From assembly GCA_965153355.1 (NCBI GenBank), contig OZ231126.1:13888001-13952000 (forward strand): a stretch of 64,000 nucleotides of DNA. The letters are read 5' to 3'. The DNA comes from Flaccisagitta enflata (Eukaryota > Chaetognatha > Sagittoidea > Aphragmophora). The notes below the pieces were generated by a model. It searched no databases. It had not been told where the DNA came from and worked only from the letters and a program-made list of their open reading frames with translations. Shown here one piece after another: positions 11,880 to 23,900 of this stretch; position 1 is the stretch's first letter; every line of letters starts with the position of its first letter. The translations under genes were made by a program, and so were the position numbers.

Positions 11880-14340
11880 TCTTTTTTTCTTGTCCATCTC
11901 AATCAAGATAGCCAGAATATTTTCATAAGGAAAAAAACCTTAAATTGAAGACAAGGTAGGGGGTGTTTGCGTGGGCAGAGGCAGTAACATCAAACTCAAA
12001 AAACAATTTGAGCAAGGGCAATAATGCAGCAAATTCCGCTCATTTTAAAATTTCGACAAATAAGGTCTTGTGAAAGTAAAATGTATAAGACTTACTTAAT
12101 GTGAGACAAACCGACCAACCGACCCACCTCATAACGAGATGGGGAAACACCTTCTTAAAATGCGAAACAAACATTTTATATTTCAAATTTTTTAAAATGA
12201 TTAAAGTAGAAAAACTGGGCAACTGGCAACGGGCCATAGGGACAAGACTAAGGAGCGAAAAAAATATAATCCACCTGTAAAAAAAATAGAAGTTCGAGAA
12301 TCCTCCAATACACTATAAAAGGGAACAAACTTCAATAGCGTCTAATGAATGTTTGAATTGATTCTCGCAATTTTTTTAAACAATTTTGTACTTTAAACAT
12401 GACCAGAGCGTGTCATGGACAAGCTAACTCGTCTTTGATTCTTTGATTCCTTTGCGATCACAACAGGATTATCTGTCAAAACTTTCTAGGGGATTTTTAG
12501 TCGCGGACACACGACTCTACACCTTGCCGTGTTGGTTGGCATGTCAGTATGTCGGTCCGTTGGTACGTTACAAATATTTCGGAATTTCGAGCGTTTTTTT
12601 GAATTACTACAAATAGTTTAGAATTTCTAGCGGTTCTTTGCATTGCGGCCTCTGCCAAACCGTCCACAACTGTCTTGCAGTGTCCGGCCTTGTTTTCTTC
12701 ATTCGGAGTTGCGATTTTCTTCTTCTAGTTTACTAAGCAATATTGAGTTTAATTGGCAACAGCGATACCCAGATCTTCAACAGTGAGTGCTGACTGCTGA
12801 CAGTTTTCAAATCTGAGCTCTTAATGTGAAATACGTCTCCTTTTCCTTGAGGCATAAGTGTATGGCGGGGAATCTCAAAGGGCCGTCAGTTTCAAGTTTG
12901 ACAGAGCTTCAAGCCCAATGGGCTTTATCACTTGTTCATTCTATTCAAATCTCAAATTACACTCTCATACAAGAAATAACAGCCTGATTTGTAAGAAAAA
13001 CACACATTCTCTCTCTTTCTTCCCCTGAATATGCTTTTTCGCCTCTTGTTTTCTTTTTTTAACATTTTTTTTTTCATTTTTTGCCTCCTGTTTCTACATG
13101 GACTTAGGTCTAACAAGGGTGTAAGTCCGACAAACAGGGATATCGGCCGACGTCCTTGACGTCCCTCCCCACACACCCATGCCTAGAGGGCATATACACA
13201 TCGTCAGTCGGTCGCTCTGTAGATCTGTATGTTGGTAAGCAAGTATTGGCCAAGTTGGCCTTGTTTTACAATCACGACTTTGTTTGAACTGAGATTGAAA
13301 TTCTGTTTGTGCTCGCGATAACATCTCGATTTTTATTTGTTCTTGGCTTACAGACGCTTGAGCCTCAAAAAGAAACTTTTTCTTTATTCTTTCCACCTTG
13401 TCTTGGCTTTAATGTTTTTTTTTCTTCTCACGATCAAGTTCAAATCTCGCTCGCTTTTTTATCCTACGTAATATTGTTCTTTTAAAGTTCCTTTTTGAGT
13501 CGCTTGCCTAGCGACTCATCAAGCGGGTGTGTTCGTGGGTCCGTAAGGTCTTAGGTAGGTCAAATCTTTCATTAGTCGGCAAATTTGTAAAGTAACAAGT
13601 GAAACAATATCCCTTTCTTTACCCAAACTGAAATGAATGAAAGAGGGCCCTGTGCAGTGCAGTGCACCCTCACTGCCTAGTTAATACTCGCACCACTGCA
13701 CTACTTGTTTTGTATAAAACAAAATATGAAAAATGTTCATTCTCATTTAAACATAAAAGCAAAAAGCTTACAAAATATGGTTAAGCGCAAATGATAACCA
13801 AAATTCCAAAAATCATGGATGACGTGAAATCAGCTCTTTCTTGCCCACTAGTATGCATTACGCTTAGTAAGAAAAAAACCAAAGTTTTCCAATCACCCAA
13901 TGCAGTGCACTGGCATGTTGCTATGTTGGAAAGATGGCTAGAAAACAAAATTTATGATCCCACGTGACCTAAAACCATCAGCAGCGAGCCTTCAGAGTTA
14001 ACAAAGGAATTAAAGAGAAATTGAGTCCCCTCAAAAAACCTTAAAGTTTTCAGTCGCTGCCGATGGTTTTAGGCCACAGAGAGCCACGAAATTTTTCCGC
14101 CAGGCTTCTACCGTTATTTCACATATTTTCATTCATTGCCATTGGTAGGCAAAGAAGTGCGTCCAACTTTACGACGGTTCACAATTGAGATTTTTAGCTC
14201 GTACGTGGAGAAGCATGACATCAGCTAGTATTTCAGATTTCAGGATAATCGCATCAATAGTTTAGAAGTTACGGCCTTTTTCATACTTAAAAAGTAAAAG
14301 AGAAAACCGACGTTCTTTTTTTCCGTTTTTTCTTTGAACT
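10642..14340. other. Gene-poor AT-rich region with small repeats
   Basis: No gene supported. It holds eight copies of the 10-mer TCTACTAAAG (11577-11650), a (TC)n run (11836-11871), and three hairpin-type modules: AGTCGCGGACACACGACTCT at 12500, GTCAGTCGGTCGCTC near 13202, and GAGTCGCTTGCCTAGCGACTC near 13497. The hairpins are followed by GTCCGT/GGTCCGT-type sequence. Confidence 0.6.
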
Positions 14341-14344
14341 CGCC

Positions 14345-14775
14345 CCCAATCAAATTCTTAAATTTTTTGAAAAAAATAATTTTACAGGTTTTGGATCTAG
14401 GCGAATAAAACAATTTCCTATCAACTGCACCCCACTTTTGAAAACCATTTTTCAAAAAAATATTTTGTGATTTTTTTTTTCAAAGTCCCTGACGCGCGAT
14501 ACAAAAAAATTTCAAAGTTTTTTGAAAAAAAAAATGAAAATACAAGATTTTGGATCTAGGCAAATCAAACAATTTCCTATTGATAGCACCCCACTTTTGA
14601 AAACCATTTTTCAAAAAAACATTTAGTGATTTTTTTTCTAAGTCCCTGACGCGCGACAAAAAAATTTTCTAAGTTTTTTTTAAAAAGTGAAAATACAAGA
14701 TTTTGGATCTAGGCAAATCAAACAATTTCCTATTGATTGCACCCCACTTTTTTTTTCAAAAAAAAAAATTTCAAT
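14345..14775. repeat. Tandem array, unit about 165 bp, 2.5 copies
   Basis: The landmark TTTTGGATCTAGGC recurs near 14391, 14551 and 14700, each followed by AATCAAACAATTTCCTAT and CACCCCACTTTT, and separated by TCCCTGACGCGCGA. Copies differ at a few positions and by poly-A/T length. Confidence 0.85.
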
Positions 14776-17205
14776 AAGGGCTTTTTTGGGGGCCCTTAGG
14801 GGCCCCTAAGAAGAAAATGATAATGTTTAGTTAAAGCCGACGGCGAGAGAAATCAAATCTCCGTCAAACAAGACCAAGAACGCCTTGATCGGTGGTGTAT
14901 AGAGCCTGTAACAACAGTCAACACTTCAGGGGGCGAGTTTTTTTCAAAGGGGGATCCGCTTTCAGCCTTAGAAATTCCAAGTTGTAGATCAAGGCCTACC
15001 ATTGGCTGTCAGAGAACTTTAGTCATTTTTTGCCAACCGTAATATGCATATTGCTGCTCTTGCCTATCCACATCACCGCCCCTATTCACCCACATTGCAG
15101 CCAGAGCTGGCCTGGATCAACCTAAAGGCAGAAAAGGCACTGCCTTAGGCCTCGCGCTTTGAGGGTTTGAAGGGGCCTCGCGCTTTGAGGAGGAAGAAGG
15201 GGGAAAAAAAGAAGAGGGAGAATAAAGAAGAGAGGGGAAAAAAGAAGAGGGGGGAAAAAGAAGAGGGGGAAAAAAGAGGAGAAAAAAAGAAAAGGAAAAA
15301 ATAAGAGGAAAAATAAAAAAAAAAAAAAAAAAGAAAAAAAAAGAAAAAGACTAACAAAAGTTTAAGTCTTGCTTTTACATCTACCAAGGCAAATAAAATC
15401 ACAATGAAAGTCTGTTGGCCTTGTTTTTGTTGCAGGCTCACACACTTAAAAGAGGCTGTGTCTAATGGACAGCTTGTACCTAAACGACAAGAAGCAATAA
15501 TGATAGAAATCCCTGACCAGTTCTTGCTGTAGTTGTGTCCTGGGCATCTGTTGACATCAATCTTGGTCTCTCTTAGACATAACCGTATAGAAAACCTAAA
15601 ATTTCAAAATATTCAGATATAAATTTTGACAGCATTTTTTAAATCTACAGAAAAAACTGAAAGAAGAAAGTGTTTTCTTTTTTTCAAAATTCCTTCGAGA
15701 CCATTGTCATGAAGTGATATTTGCTTAATAGGAATGACTTAATATTCTATTAAGGTAGAATTATGAGTAATTTTGAATTCCACTGAAGTGGCAAGTTCAG
15801 TGAGAAAGCAATCCACTGAAGTGTGAAGTTGCACTTCAGTGGAATGAATTTTCCCATTCTGTTGTCGGTCAGGGGTTTAGCTATGTCATCAAGCATTATG
15901 CAAATAGTCCATGAGAAAAATAGAAATCCAAATTCTTCTGCAGGTCTCAAAAAGCCGAAGATACTCTTCGACTTGTTTCCAAATGAGTGCGAGTGGACAA
16001 CTCTGCAACTCAAATTTCAGCGCTCAGCTTTGCAGAGCCCATACTTCTGCCTCTTTTCAGCTGCTGCCATCGTTGCTGCAGCTACTGCTACAGCAGCCTT
16101 TGCCGCGGCATGATGATTCTCCGCAGCTGGTGATGCGCACGAAAACAACTAAAAGACGAGAAAAAAGAACCATCCAGTCTGTGTTAGACTCGCCCTTACA
16201 TAATTCTGTTCAGTTCTCATCTGTTTGGCCGGGGATGAATCATCCATATACAGCACTCAAAAACCACGAAAAGAAAAAAAAGCGGACAAATTCAGTTTGA
16301 GAGAGGAAGAAAGAGCTTGTCTTCCCGTCCGAACTGAAAGCAGTTAAGTAAATTTGGGCTTTTTTCGCTCCGATCTCTTCTTGTTATTTTCCTTTTCAAT
16401 CGTTTTTAATCGTTCAATATCTTTCCAACTAAAATGAGAAGATTAAAAAGCTTGTCTCTGAACTGGTCGTTGAAATATTGAAGTTTTGTTTGAGAACGAA
16501 TGAAATTGAGTTTCGATAACATCAACCAAATCGAAAGGCGATTGAGCTGAAGAAAACTGACTGATTTTCATGGGCCTTCCAAATTGCAAAAGGACTTCAA
16601 TTGATTTCCTAGAAGCTTTGTCTCTCATCCAACGGTTGATACGCTAGTCTATTTTAAGTCGCGTGCACGCGACTCTATGACCCACTCTGTCCGTCGGTCG
16701 GTCGGTCCGTCCGTCTGTCGGTTGGTCGGTTGGTCATGTTTAGCTTTTTTTTTGCGGTTTTATATCATTTTAAGTTATTTTAAGCTATTTCAAAACAATT
16801 TATGTTTGATCTTTTAGTCTTTTAATCTTTTGGTCTTAATAACCGCACGCGACTGTAAGGTGTTGGCCTTGTTAAATTCCTAAAAAACCAGCTATCCCGC
16901 TATCTGTATGAAATATAGATAACATTACTTCCCAACTCTAACAGAGCTAAGGATTAGAGCATTTGGAGCTCTCAATGGTGTTTAATCCGGACCCATCATA
17001 ACTATCCTCAAGATTGATTAAAACAACAAACATTTTTAGAATCGTAGGAGATCAAGTGTGTCTGAACCGCGGTCCGTTGGTCCAACACTCAATCATCGGC
17101 AAAGGTTTACAAGAGGACCACATTTTTTTTAGCGTCTGTAACCGAGTTTTTTTTTGCCAAACATTGTGCACTGGTACATATCTGAAATAAAAGCAACAAA
17201 TTCAA
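14776..17205. other. Non-coding spacer with purine-rich tract and small inverted repeats
   Basis: 15185-15345 is a purine-rich GAAGAGGGGAAAAA tract. 15778-15845 carries an inverted CCACTGAAGTG/CACTTCAGTGG pair. A hairpin module (GTCGCGTGCACGCGACTC, about 16658) is followed by TCCGTCGGTCGG-type sequence. Open frames of up to 129 codons (15911-16300) show no domain or splice support, so I call no gene. Confidence 0.5.
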
Positions 17206-17375
17206 CCATTCCTACCCCTACCTCTAACCCCCCCTACCCCAAAACCCAACCCTACCCCTAAACCTAACCCTACCCCTAAACCCAACCCTACCCCTAAACC
17301 CAACTCTACCCCTAAACCCAACCCTACCCCTAACTCCCCACCTTCCCCTACCCCTAAACTACCCCTAACCCTAAT
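17206..17375. repeat. Degenerate telomere-like array (CCTAAACCCAACCCTACC type)
   Basis: A period-6 C-rich array in which CCCTAA, CCCTAC and CCCAAC hexamers alternate, equal to TTAGGG, GTAGGG and GTTGGG on the other strand. The same type recurs at 27715-28060 and 35400-35760. Confidence 0.85.
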
Positions 17376-18203
17376 TCTACAATCAAATCAATATTTTGAT
17401 GCGCGAGAGATGAACAAGAATGAAAGTCAAATATGGACGGCAGGAGCAAGCGGCGTCGAAAGCAAAAGACATTCCCTAGTTTTTTAAGTGTGGTTCTCTT
17501 GTAAACGTAGACCCAATTATCTTTTTTTTTCTGCAAGAGAGGGGAGAAAAAGACATATAAGTATTGGGAACAGCGAGTAGACTCCGATGTAGAACAATAT
17601 TTTCAATAACACAAAACGAAGAATATATCACGATCAACATAAAGCAAAATGACACAAAAATGCAAAATGACACAAAATATTAATTACACCTTCGATAACG
17701 CCGCTTCTTTCCATAACAGCCAGTAACTCAAACCAATTATCTATTCCAATAAAATGAAAGTTGATTCAACGAAAAGCGTTTACAATGTTATCAATTTCTT
17801 AATCATCAGATAAATTCACACGTTCAAATTTTGTCAACTTTTCCGCACAGATTCTTGCTTTATACTGTAGACTCAGACCCTGGGCTCAAAGACCTTTACT
17901 CTGGCAACATCTTTACATCTGGTGTAGAAGGGGTAAAAAAAGTCACAAGGGCAGGGGTAATGAAAAAATGGGTCTTAGTTAAGAGGGCTATGCTGTTTTA
18001 CGGGTCAAAGACAATTCTCAGCGAGGTTCCAAAATAAATTCACTTCTGGACTTCGAAAAAGGTGAAAATGTGAAGAAAAAGAGCACAAAGAAGAAGTAAA
18101 GAGTGGGGTTTGATACATTTTGAATTAACTCGGGCTTAGGTGTAGTCCAAACTATTACGATATCATTTATTGTTGAATTTGCTGTTTATGGATAAAATAA
18201 TAC

Positions 18204-18257
<54 letters not shown>

Positions 18258-18561
18258 CGATTGATTGATCAAATGTTGCATTGTTCATATTAGGTTACCG
18301 TCCCTGCAAAAGAGCATCATTGCTCGAAATATAGGGAAGAAATTTAGAGTGTCAAAACTTTAGTGGATATGTCCAGTGGGTAAAGTGACAAAATTTGTCA
18401 CAATTTCTGTCATTAAATGAAACCACAAATATGATTGAAATGATTTTATTATTCACCATTTTCCAGCATGCATTTCTGTTGACGATGGATAGAAACTTCG
18501 AAGTTGCTTTTGTCCTCGACTCCTCGTCCACGCGACTCGTGACTCGTGACAATTGGTGACA
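17376..18561. other. Upstream spacer of the PGAP4 gene, with (GATT)n
   Basis: (GATT)n at 18206-18264. No clear promoter motif or gene is seen; the 5' UTR and promoter of the gene starting at 18562 should lie in the last part of this stretch. Confidence 0.5.
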
Positions 18562-18908
18562 ATGGACAGAAGCTTCATCATCGCCTTCATCTTGTTCATC
18601 ATTTCCTTCATTTACGTGACTCGCGATGTTTGGCGACGGAATTCGCGTCTGGCCCTCTTCAGGATCTCCAAAACTGACAAAATCAAACAAATCGAGGATG
18701 AAAACGACGAAAGACTGCAATGGGCTGATGCGTGGATGCGAACTCGGCTCGCCAGCGACCAGGGTGAGACTCGGAAATAGGACAAAGTGTCACTTTTGGC
18801 TTTTGGTAAAAAAGTTATTACTCTGTGTATACGATTATCAAAATCTAATTAGTCTCTCTTTTGTCTATCTTTAAACTATCCTTCTCCCTGTCGGTCTTTT
18901 CTGTCTTC

Positions 18909-18990
<82 letters not shown>

Positions 18991-19427
18991 ATACAGATCC
19001 CACTTCATTGTACCCTTCATCATCCCTCCCTCCCTCCTCCTCCTTGGACATCGTCATCATCACAACTCCTCGTCCCGGCGAATTTCGAACTTTGACTCAA
19101 ACTGCGACTCGTTTCGCGGAATTGGCGCAGCGCCAACATTTCTTCAATGCGCGCGTCATTCTTTGTGACGTATCCAAGGCCAAATACGAATCATCATCCT
19201 CGTCATCAACGATCTCTTCATCTTTATCATCATCGTCAACGCCATCAGCATCGTCGTCGACTTCGGGACTCGACAATAGTGAATTGACGCTTTTAACGAA
19301 ACAATTTGGATTTCCGGTCGTCAAACCCCCCAAAAACGTAACCAAAATGAACATTTTTGAAAAGGAGAAACAAGATTATCTCTACTGCCTTAACGCTACT
19401 GCCGGTGGATTCGTTGGTAGCGTTTTC

Positions 19428-19512
<85 letters not shown>

Positions 19513-20354
19513 TTCCCTCGTCCCCGTCACCCCCAAGTGACGCCGTATTACTCGTAGAGGATGACGCGTATCCTGAGCCGGACATTTTCGGCGTTCTTGA
19601 CGACGTCATTCACTCTCGAAGTCGACGCGTCGCCGAATTTCGATCGGCGCTCTTCTTCAAGCTATATCATCCCGAGCGGCTTCTCGGATATCTCAACCCG
19701 GAACCGACGCGCATCTTAGAATGGATTTTGTTCTCGGCTGTGACGGCGTCGTTACTGAGATGTGCTCTCGGTGTTGTAGCGTCTTCAGTCATCTTTAGGC
19801 GTGTTAGAATAGGATTCAATACACTCTCCCTCGTTGGGAGGCCATTGTTGTACAGTTGCAACACCGGCAGAAGTGACACCGACCGTAACGTTAACTATGC
19901 CATTACGGAAAACACCCCTTCGCCAGTATCGACTGCCTTCTCCTCCTCATCATCCTCATCATCATCATCATCCTCCTCATCATCATCATCATCATCTTTC
20001 ACACTTTTCCTTCCATGGCTCCTGTGTTTCCTCTTCGCCATGTCTGCCTTGGAGCTTCTCGATCGTAACGCAGTTTTGCATAGGCGCCGTTTCGATCCTC
20101 GTCTTTACGCCGTCGTACCGGCGCCAAACTGCTGCACCGTCGGCATCTTATTCCCCCGGCGTCAAATTCCCGGCGTCGTGTCGTCGTTGAGCGGCGTCAG
20201 TTGCCGGCGTGGATTCGCCAAAGACGCGGCGTTAGACGATATCAAACGGCGTCATCGAGTTGGCGCCTTCTTTATCGAACCTAATCTCGTGAAACACATC
20301 GGGTTTTACTCGACGCTGAGAAAAGCCGCGACAGTCAATCCATTTTCTGTTTGA
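18562..20354 (+). CDS. PGAP4: PGAP4 (TMEM246)-like Golgi GPI-GalNAc transferase, two exons
   Basis: PGAP4 adds the GalNAc side chain to GPI anchors in the Golgi. Exons are 18562-18763 and 18997-20354; the intron 18764-18996 has GTGAGA and TACAG ends and keeps phase, giving 519 aa. An N-terminal membrane segment (residues about 4-20) is followed by a TTPRPGEF strand, an acidic VEDDAYPEPD motif (about 250-260, the DxD-equivalent metal site), LYHPERLLGYLNPEP and ILEW. Two tandem membrane segments (about 307-330 and 400-420) interrupt the GT domain as in the family. A C-terminal LYAVVPAPNCCT, CRRGFAKDAALDD and EPNLVKHIGFYSTLR block completes the match. Human PGAP4 is about 400 aa; the excess here is poly-Asn (about 28 residues) and two Ser-rich runs encoded by microsatellites. 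The ATG at 18562 is chosen because it directly precedes the hydrophobic anchor. Confidence 0.93.
18912..18987. repeat. (TC)n microsatellite serving as polypyrimidine tract of the PGAP4 intron
   Basis: About 38 TC units lie just upstream of the acceptor ATACAG at 18991-18996, so the microsatellite forms most of the intron's pyrimidine tract. Confidence 0.9.
19428..19511 (+). repeat. In-frame (AAC)n within PGAP4, encoding poly-Asn
   Basis: About 28 AAC codons without interruption, located before the VEDD motif in a position where vertebrate PGAP4 has a loop. Serine-rich TCA/TCC runs at 19190-19260 and 19938-19998 are similar expansions. Confidence 0.95.
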
Positions 20355-20920
20355 TTTGTTTTGTTTGTGTAGATTTGAATAATTGAATTACTATTGACAT
20401 GATTGACATGATAGATGGGATGAAATCAGTAAATTGTGGGCACATCTTGTTTTGACAAAACCGGGTTTTACTTTCCCAAACCGCTACAGTCAATCCTATT
20501 TCTGCCTTATTTGATTTGTTTTATTTGTAGTATTGTTTCATATTTCATGTCTACATGGTGATCAGTGAGTTAAGTTAGATTTTAGTATTACCGGTTGATT
20601 CCTCTTGCTTTGATCAAACAAGTTTTTATGTTTTTTTTCATACTGGTCTCGTTGCGCGTCATTTAGAAAAAAAAATGCTGTGATTGTCTCCCATGAATGG
20701 CTTGTTAGCAATAGTTTCAATTAGATGTCTGATGATACAGGGGACATCCGGACATGGGACAGATCACCAGCTTTCTGTTCATTGAAAGTCATGCAATGAC
20801 TCATGGTAGCCTTCTAAGAAAACGAATCCCTGGACCCTGATATTTTCAACAAGGATGTGGACAGATAGAATTTAGTTGATTCCCTTTGCTTAGATTTCCG
20901 AGTTATGTACGTCCATGCTT
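20355..20920. other. 3' flank of PGAP4
   Basis: No gene. Two related segments (AATCCATTTTCTG near 20337 and CAATCCTATTTCTGCC near 20491, each followed by TTGATTTGTTTT) suggest a small local duplication of the 3' UTR. Confidence 0.5.
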
Positions 20921-23900
20921 GAATGAATGAATGAATTTATTTTCAAAGGCAAACATACAATGAAAAATTGTAAGAAACGCTTGCTTTGGAGGATAGCCAG
21001 TGAAAGTCTAATGACTTTTTTCCAAGAGGGTCCTCGAAAATATATAAAAAAGGAGGGAAAAATAAAATCCATAAAATTGTTTTAAAAGACACAAAGAGAA
21101 AAAAAATGTAGTCCGTAAACTCGTAAGACAGAGAATACTGCAAAGTTCAAAACCGTAAAATCAGTCATATTGCGCGATCAAAAACTGTTTAAGCTTTTGT
21201 TTAAAAACTCGAAACTCGTGTATATCCTTCAGAGTATTCGGGAGACTATTCCATTGCTTTATAGCCGTAAACGCGAAGCTGCTAGGTGAAAGAGATAATT
21301 CCCGTGACAATTGGAAATTGTGGTTACTACCGCGTGTATTGTGAGAGTGGACAGTAGAGATAGACCGAAAATTTGGAAGCAAATAAGTTGGGGCCAGATT
21401 ACGCCGAATACGAAAGAGGTGCGACATTCTGAAAAATTTTACACGATCAGAAATAGACAACCAGGATAATTCCTTTAGATGCTTCCCATCAACATGACCT
21501 CGAAAATCCATGCCATAAATGAAACGTATCATCTTCCGCTGAATGACATTTAGTCGTTCCTTCAATGCTACCGTGAGCCCGCCATGCCAAGAACTACAGC
21601 AATAATCAATACTAGGCTGGATAAGAGAGGCACAAAGAGTCTTTCGTGACTTGACATCCAAGAAACTCGAACAACGATAGAGAAAAGCAAGTTTTCCCGC
21701 ACATGCTTTCATGAGACTACCTGCATGTGCCGATCCATCGAGATGAGAATCTAACATTACACCAAGATATTTTACGCTAGAAGTGCGCACAACAGGTGTC
21801 CCATCGCAAAAGACCTGGAAATTTTCCACCCCCTTCAATTTTCTCTTCGAACCGAAGAGCAAACATTCGGTCTTCCCCACATGGAGGGACAGCCTGTTGT
21901 CCACAAGCCAGCGCTTACACGTTGAGAGTTCTGTACTTAAGTGATCAGCTATGAATGCCGGATTAGGATGAGAGAATAAGAGAGCCGAATCATCTGCATA
22001 CAATGACAATCTACAAGTTAAACTGATACTCATATCATTGATATAAATGAGAAATAATAAAGGACCGAGAATGCTTCCTTGTGGCACACCACATGTCACC
22101 GTCATAAATTCTGACCTAGATCCACCAACGTCGACACATTGCTTCCGATCAGTAAGATACGATTCAAACCAAGACGTAGAGGAAACACCGATAGATTCAA
22201 GCTTATCGCGTAAAATACTATGATCCACCGTATCAAACGCTTTCTGTAAGTCGATTAGAACCATACCAACCAAGTTTCCCTTAGCTAGTTCACCCTTAAT
22301 GTAATCGGTAAGCCCAATCAGACAAGAATCAGTGGAGTATCCCCCACGAAAACCGGACTGATTTTCAAAAAGCAAACCACGTTTTTCTAGATATTCACTT
22401 AATTGTGAATGAACCGCTCGTTCTAAAATCTTTGAAAGAACATTCAAAATACTAACCGGTCTATAATTGCCGGGATCGAGAGTAGAACCTTTTTTGAACA
22501 AAGGCAAAACTTTTGCTTCTTTAAATACCGCCGGGACTGTTTCAGTCGTGATCGAAATATTTATGATATGCGTAACCGGGGTTATAATACATTCAGCACC
22601 ATCCCGTAAAAACAACGAAGAAATATTATCAAGGCCAACTGCTTTTTTAGTATCAAGTGACAGTAATTGCTTCCGTATAAAGTGACTCGAGACAGGTGCC
22701 AGGCAAAAAGAAGGACTTAAACCAAGTTTACGTGAGTAAAAATTTCTAAAGATATCCGTACATGTGCGAAATGCACCAAGGGGATTTGGGAGTTTAGAGA
22801 CAAGATCCGCGGCAACAGAAGTGTAAAAAGAATTGAAAGTACGCGCGACACTAAATGAGTCAAAAATTTTCACGCCATTCTGTTCTAACACAATAGATGA
22901 AGAACCACCAGATTTTTTACTGAAACCGAGAGACTTCAAATGGCTCCAAAGCTTCCCAGAATTACCCCTATTCCTTGCTATCTCGCCCTTAAAAAAAGTT
23001 TCCTTTGCCAATTTGATGTCTCTCTGGACCATGTTTCTAACACGACAGTAATCCTTATAAAGATCCGTATTTGAACGATCCTTCTTAAACCGTGATAAAA
23101 GACTATTCCGTTTCTTAATTGCTGCAAGTATGTCTGCATTCATCCAAGGGTTTTGTTTATTTCTAACACGTACTTCCCTCAAAGGGGCAACCGTATCAAT
23201 AGCAACCCGAAAAAGACGATTAAACTCAGTCAGGCAGAAATCTACATCAACAGAGGACAAAACCGTTGACCAATCAATTTTCCTCAGTTCATTCAAAAAA
23301 GAAATCTGGGAATAAAACTTAAAAGACCGAATCTTTTTCACATTTTGACTAAAAACCATGTCCTTAGCAGCATGCCTTGAACAAAAGGTAACCAAATGAT
23401 CGCTGAAGCCAGTCATAATTACGCCGCTGTCCAGGATCAAATCACTAACATTTGTAAAAATGTGATCAATAAAAGACGATGACGTTGGCGTAATTCTGGT
23501 TGGCTCTGATATCAGTTGGTTACATCCAAAGAAATCAAGAATTTCCCTGTATCTACTAAGCAAAGGAGAACGACTGCAAAAGGTGTCAATATTAAGGTCA
23601 CCCAAGACAAAAAACTCTGTCCCAGGATCAATTCTAGACAAGGATGATTCCAATTTAGACAAGAAGCTACTATCGTTTGGCGGGCGGTAAATGCTACAGA
23701 CCAAAATACCTTTAGACCGTGGGAATAGAAGCTCTGCCCAGGAAGCCTCAAGTCCGTCGACATCAAGATCAGGTCGAGGGTTAAACGCGATGGTATTACG
23801 TATGTAAAGCGCCACTCCACCCCCATTCCGATTCCTGTCTCGTCGAACTAGATTGAAGCCAGGAACACTGACCTCGCCATCATTGACCGTCGAGTCCAGC

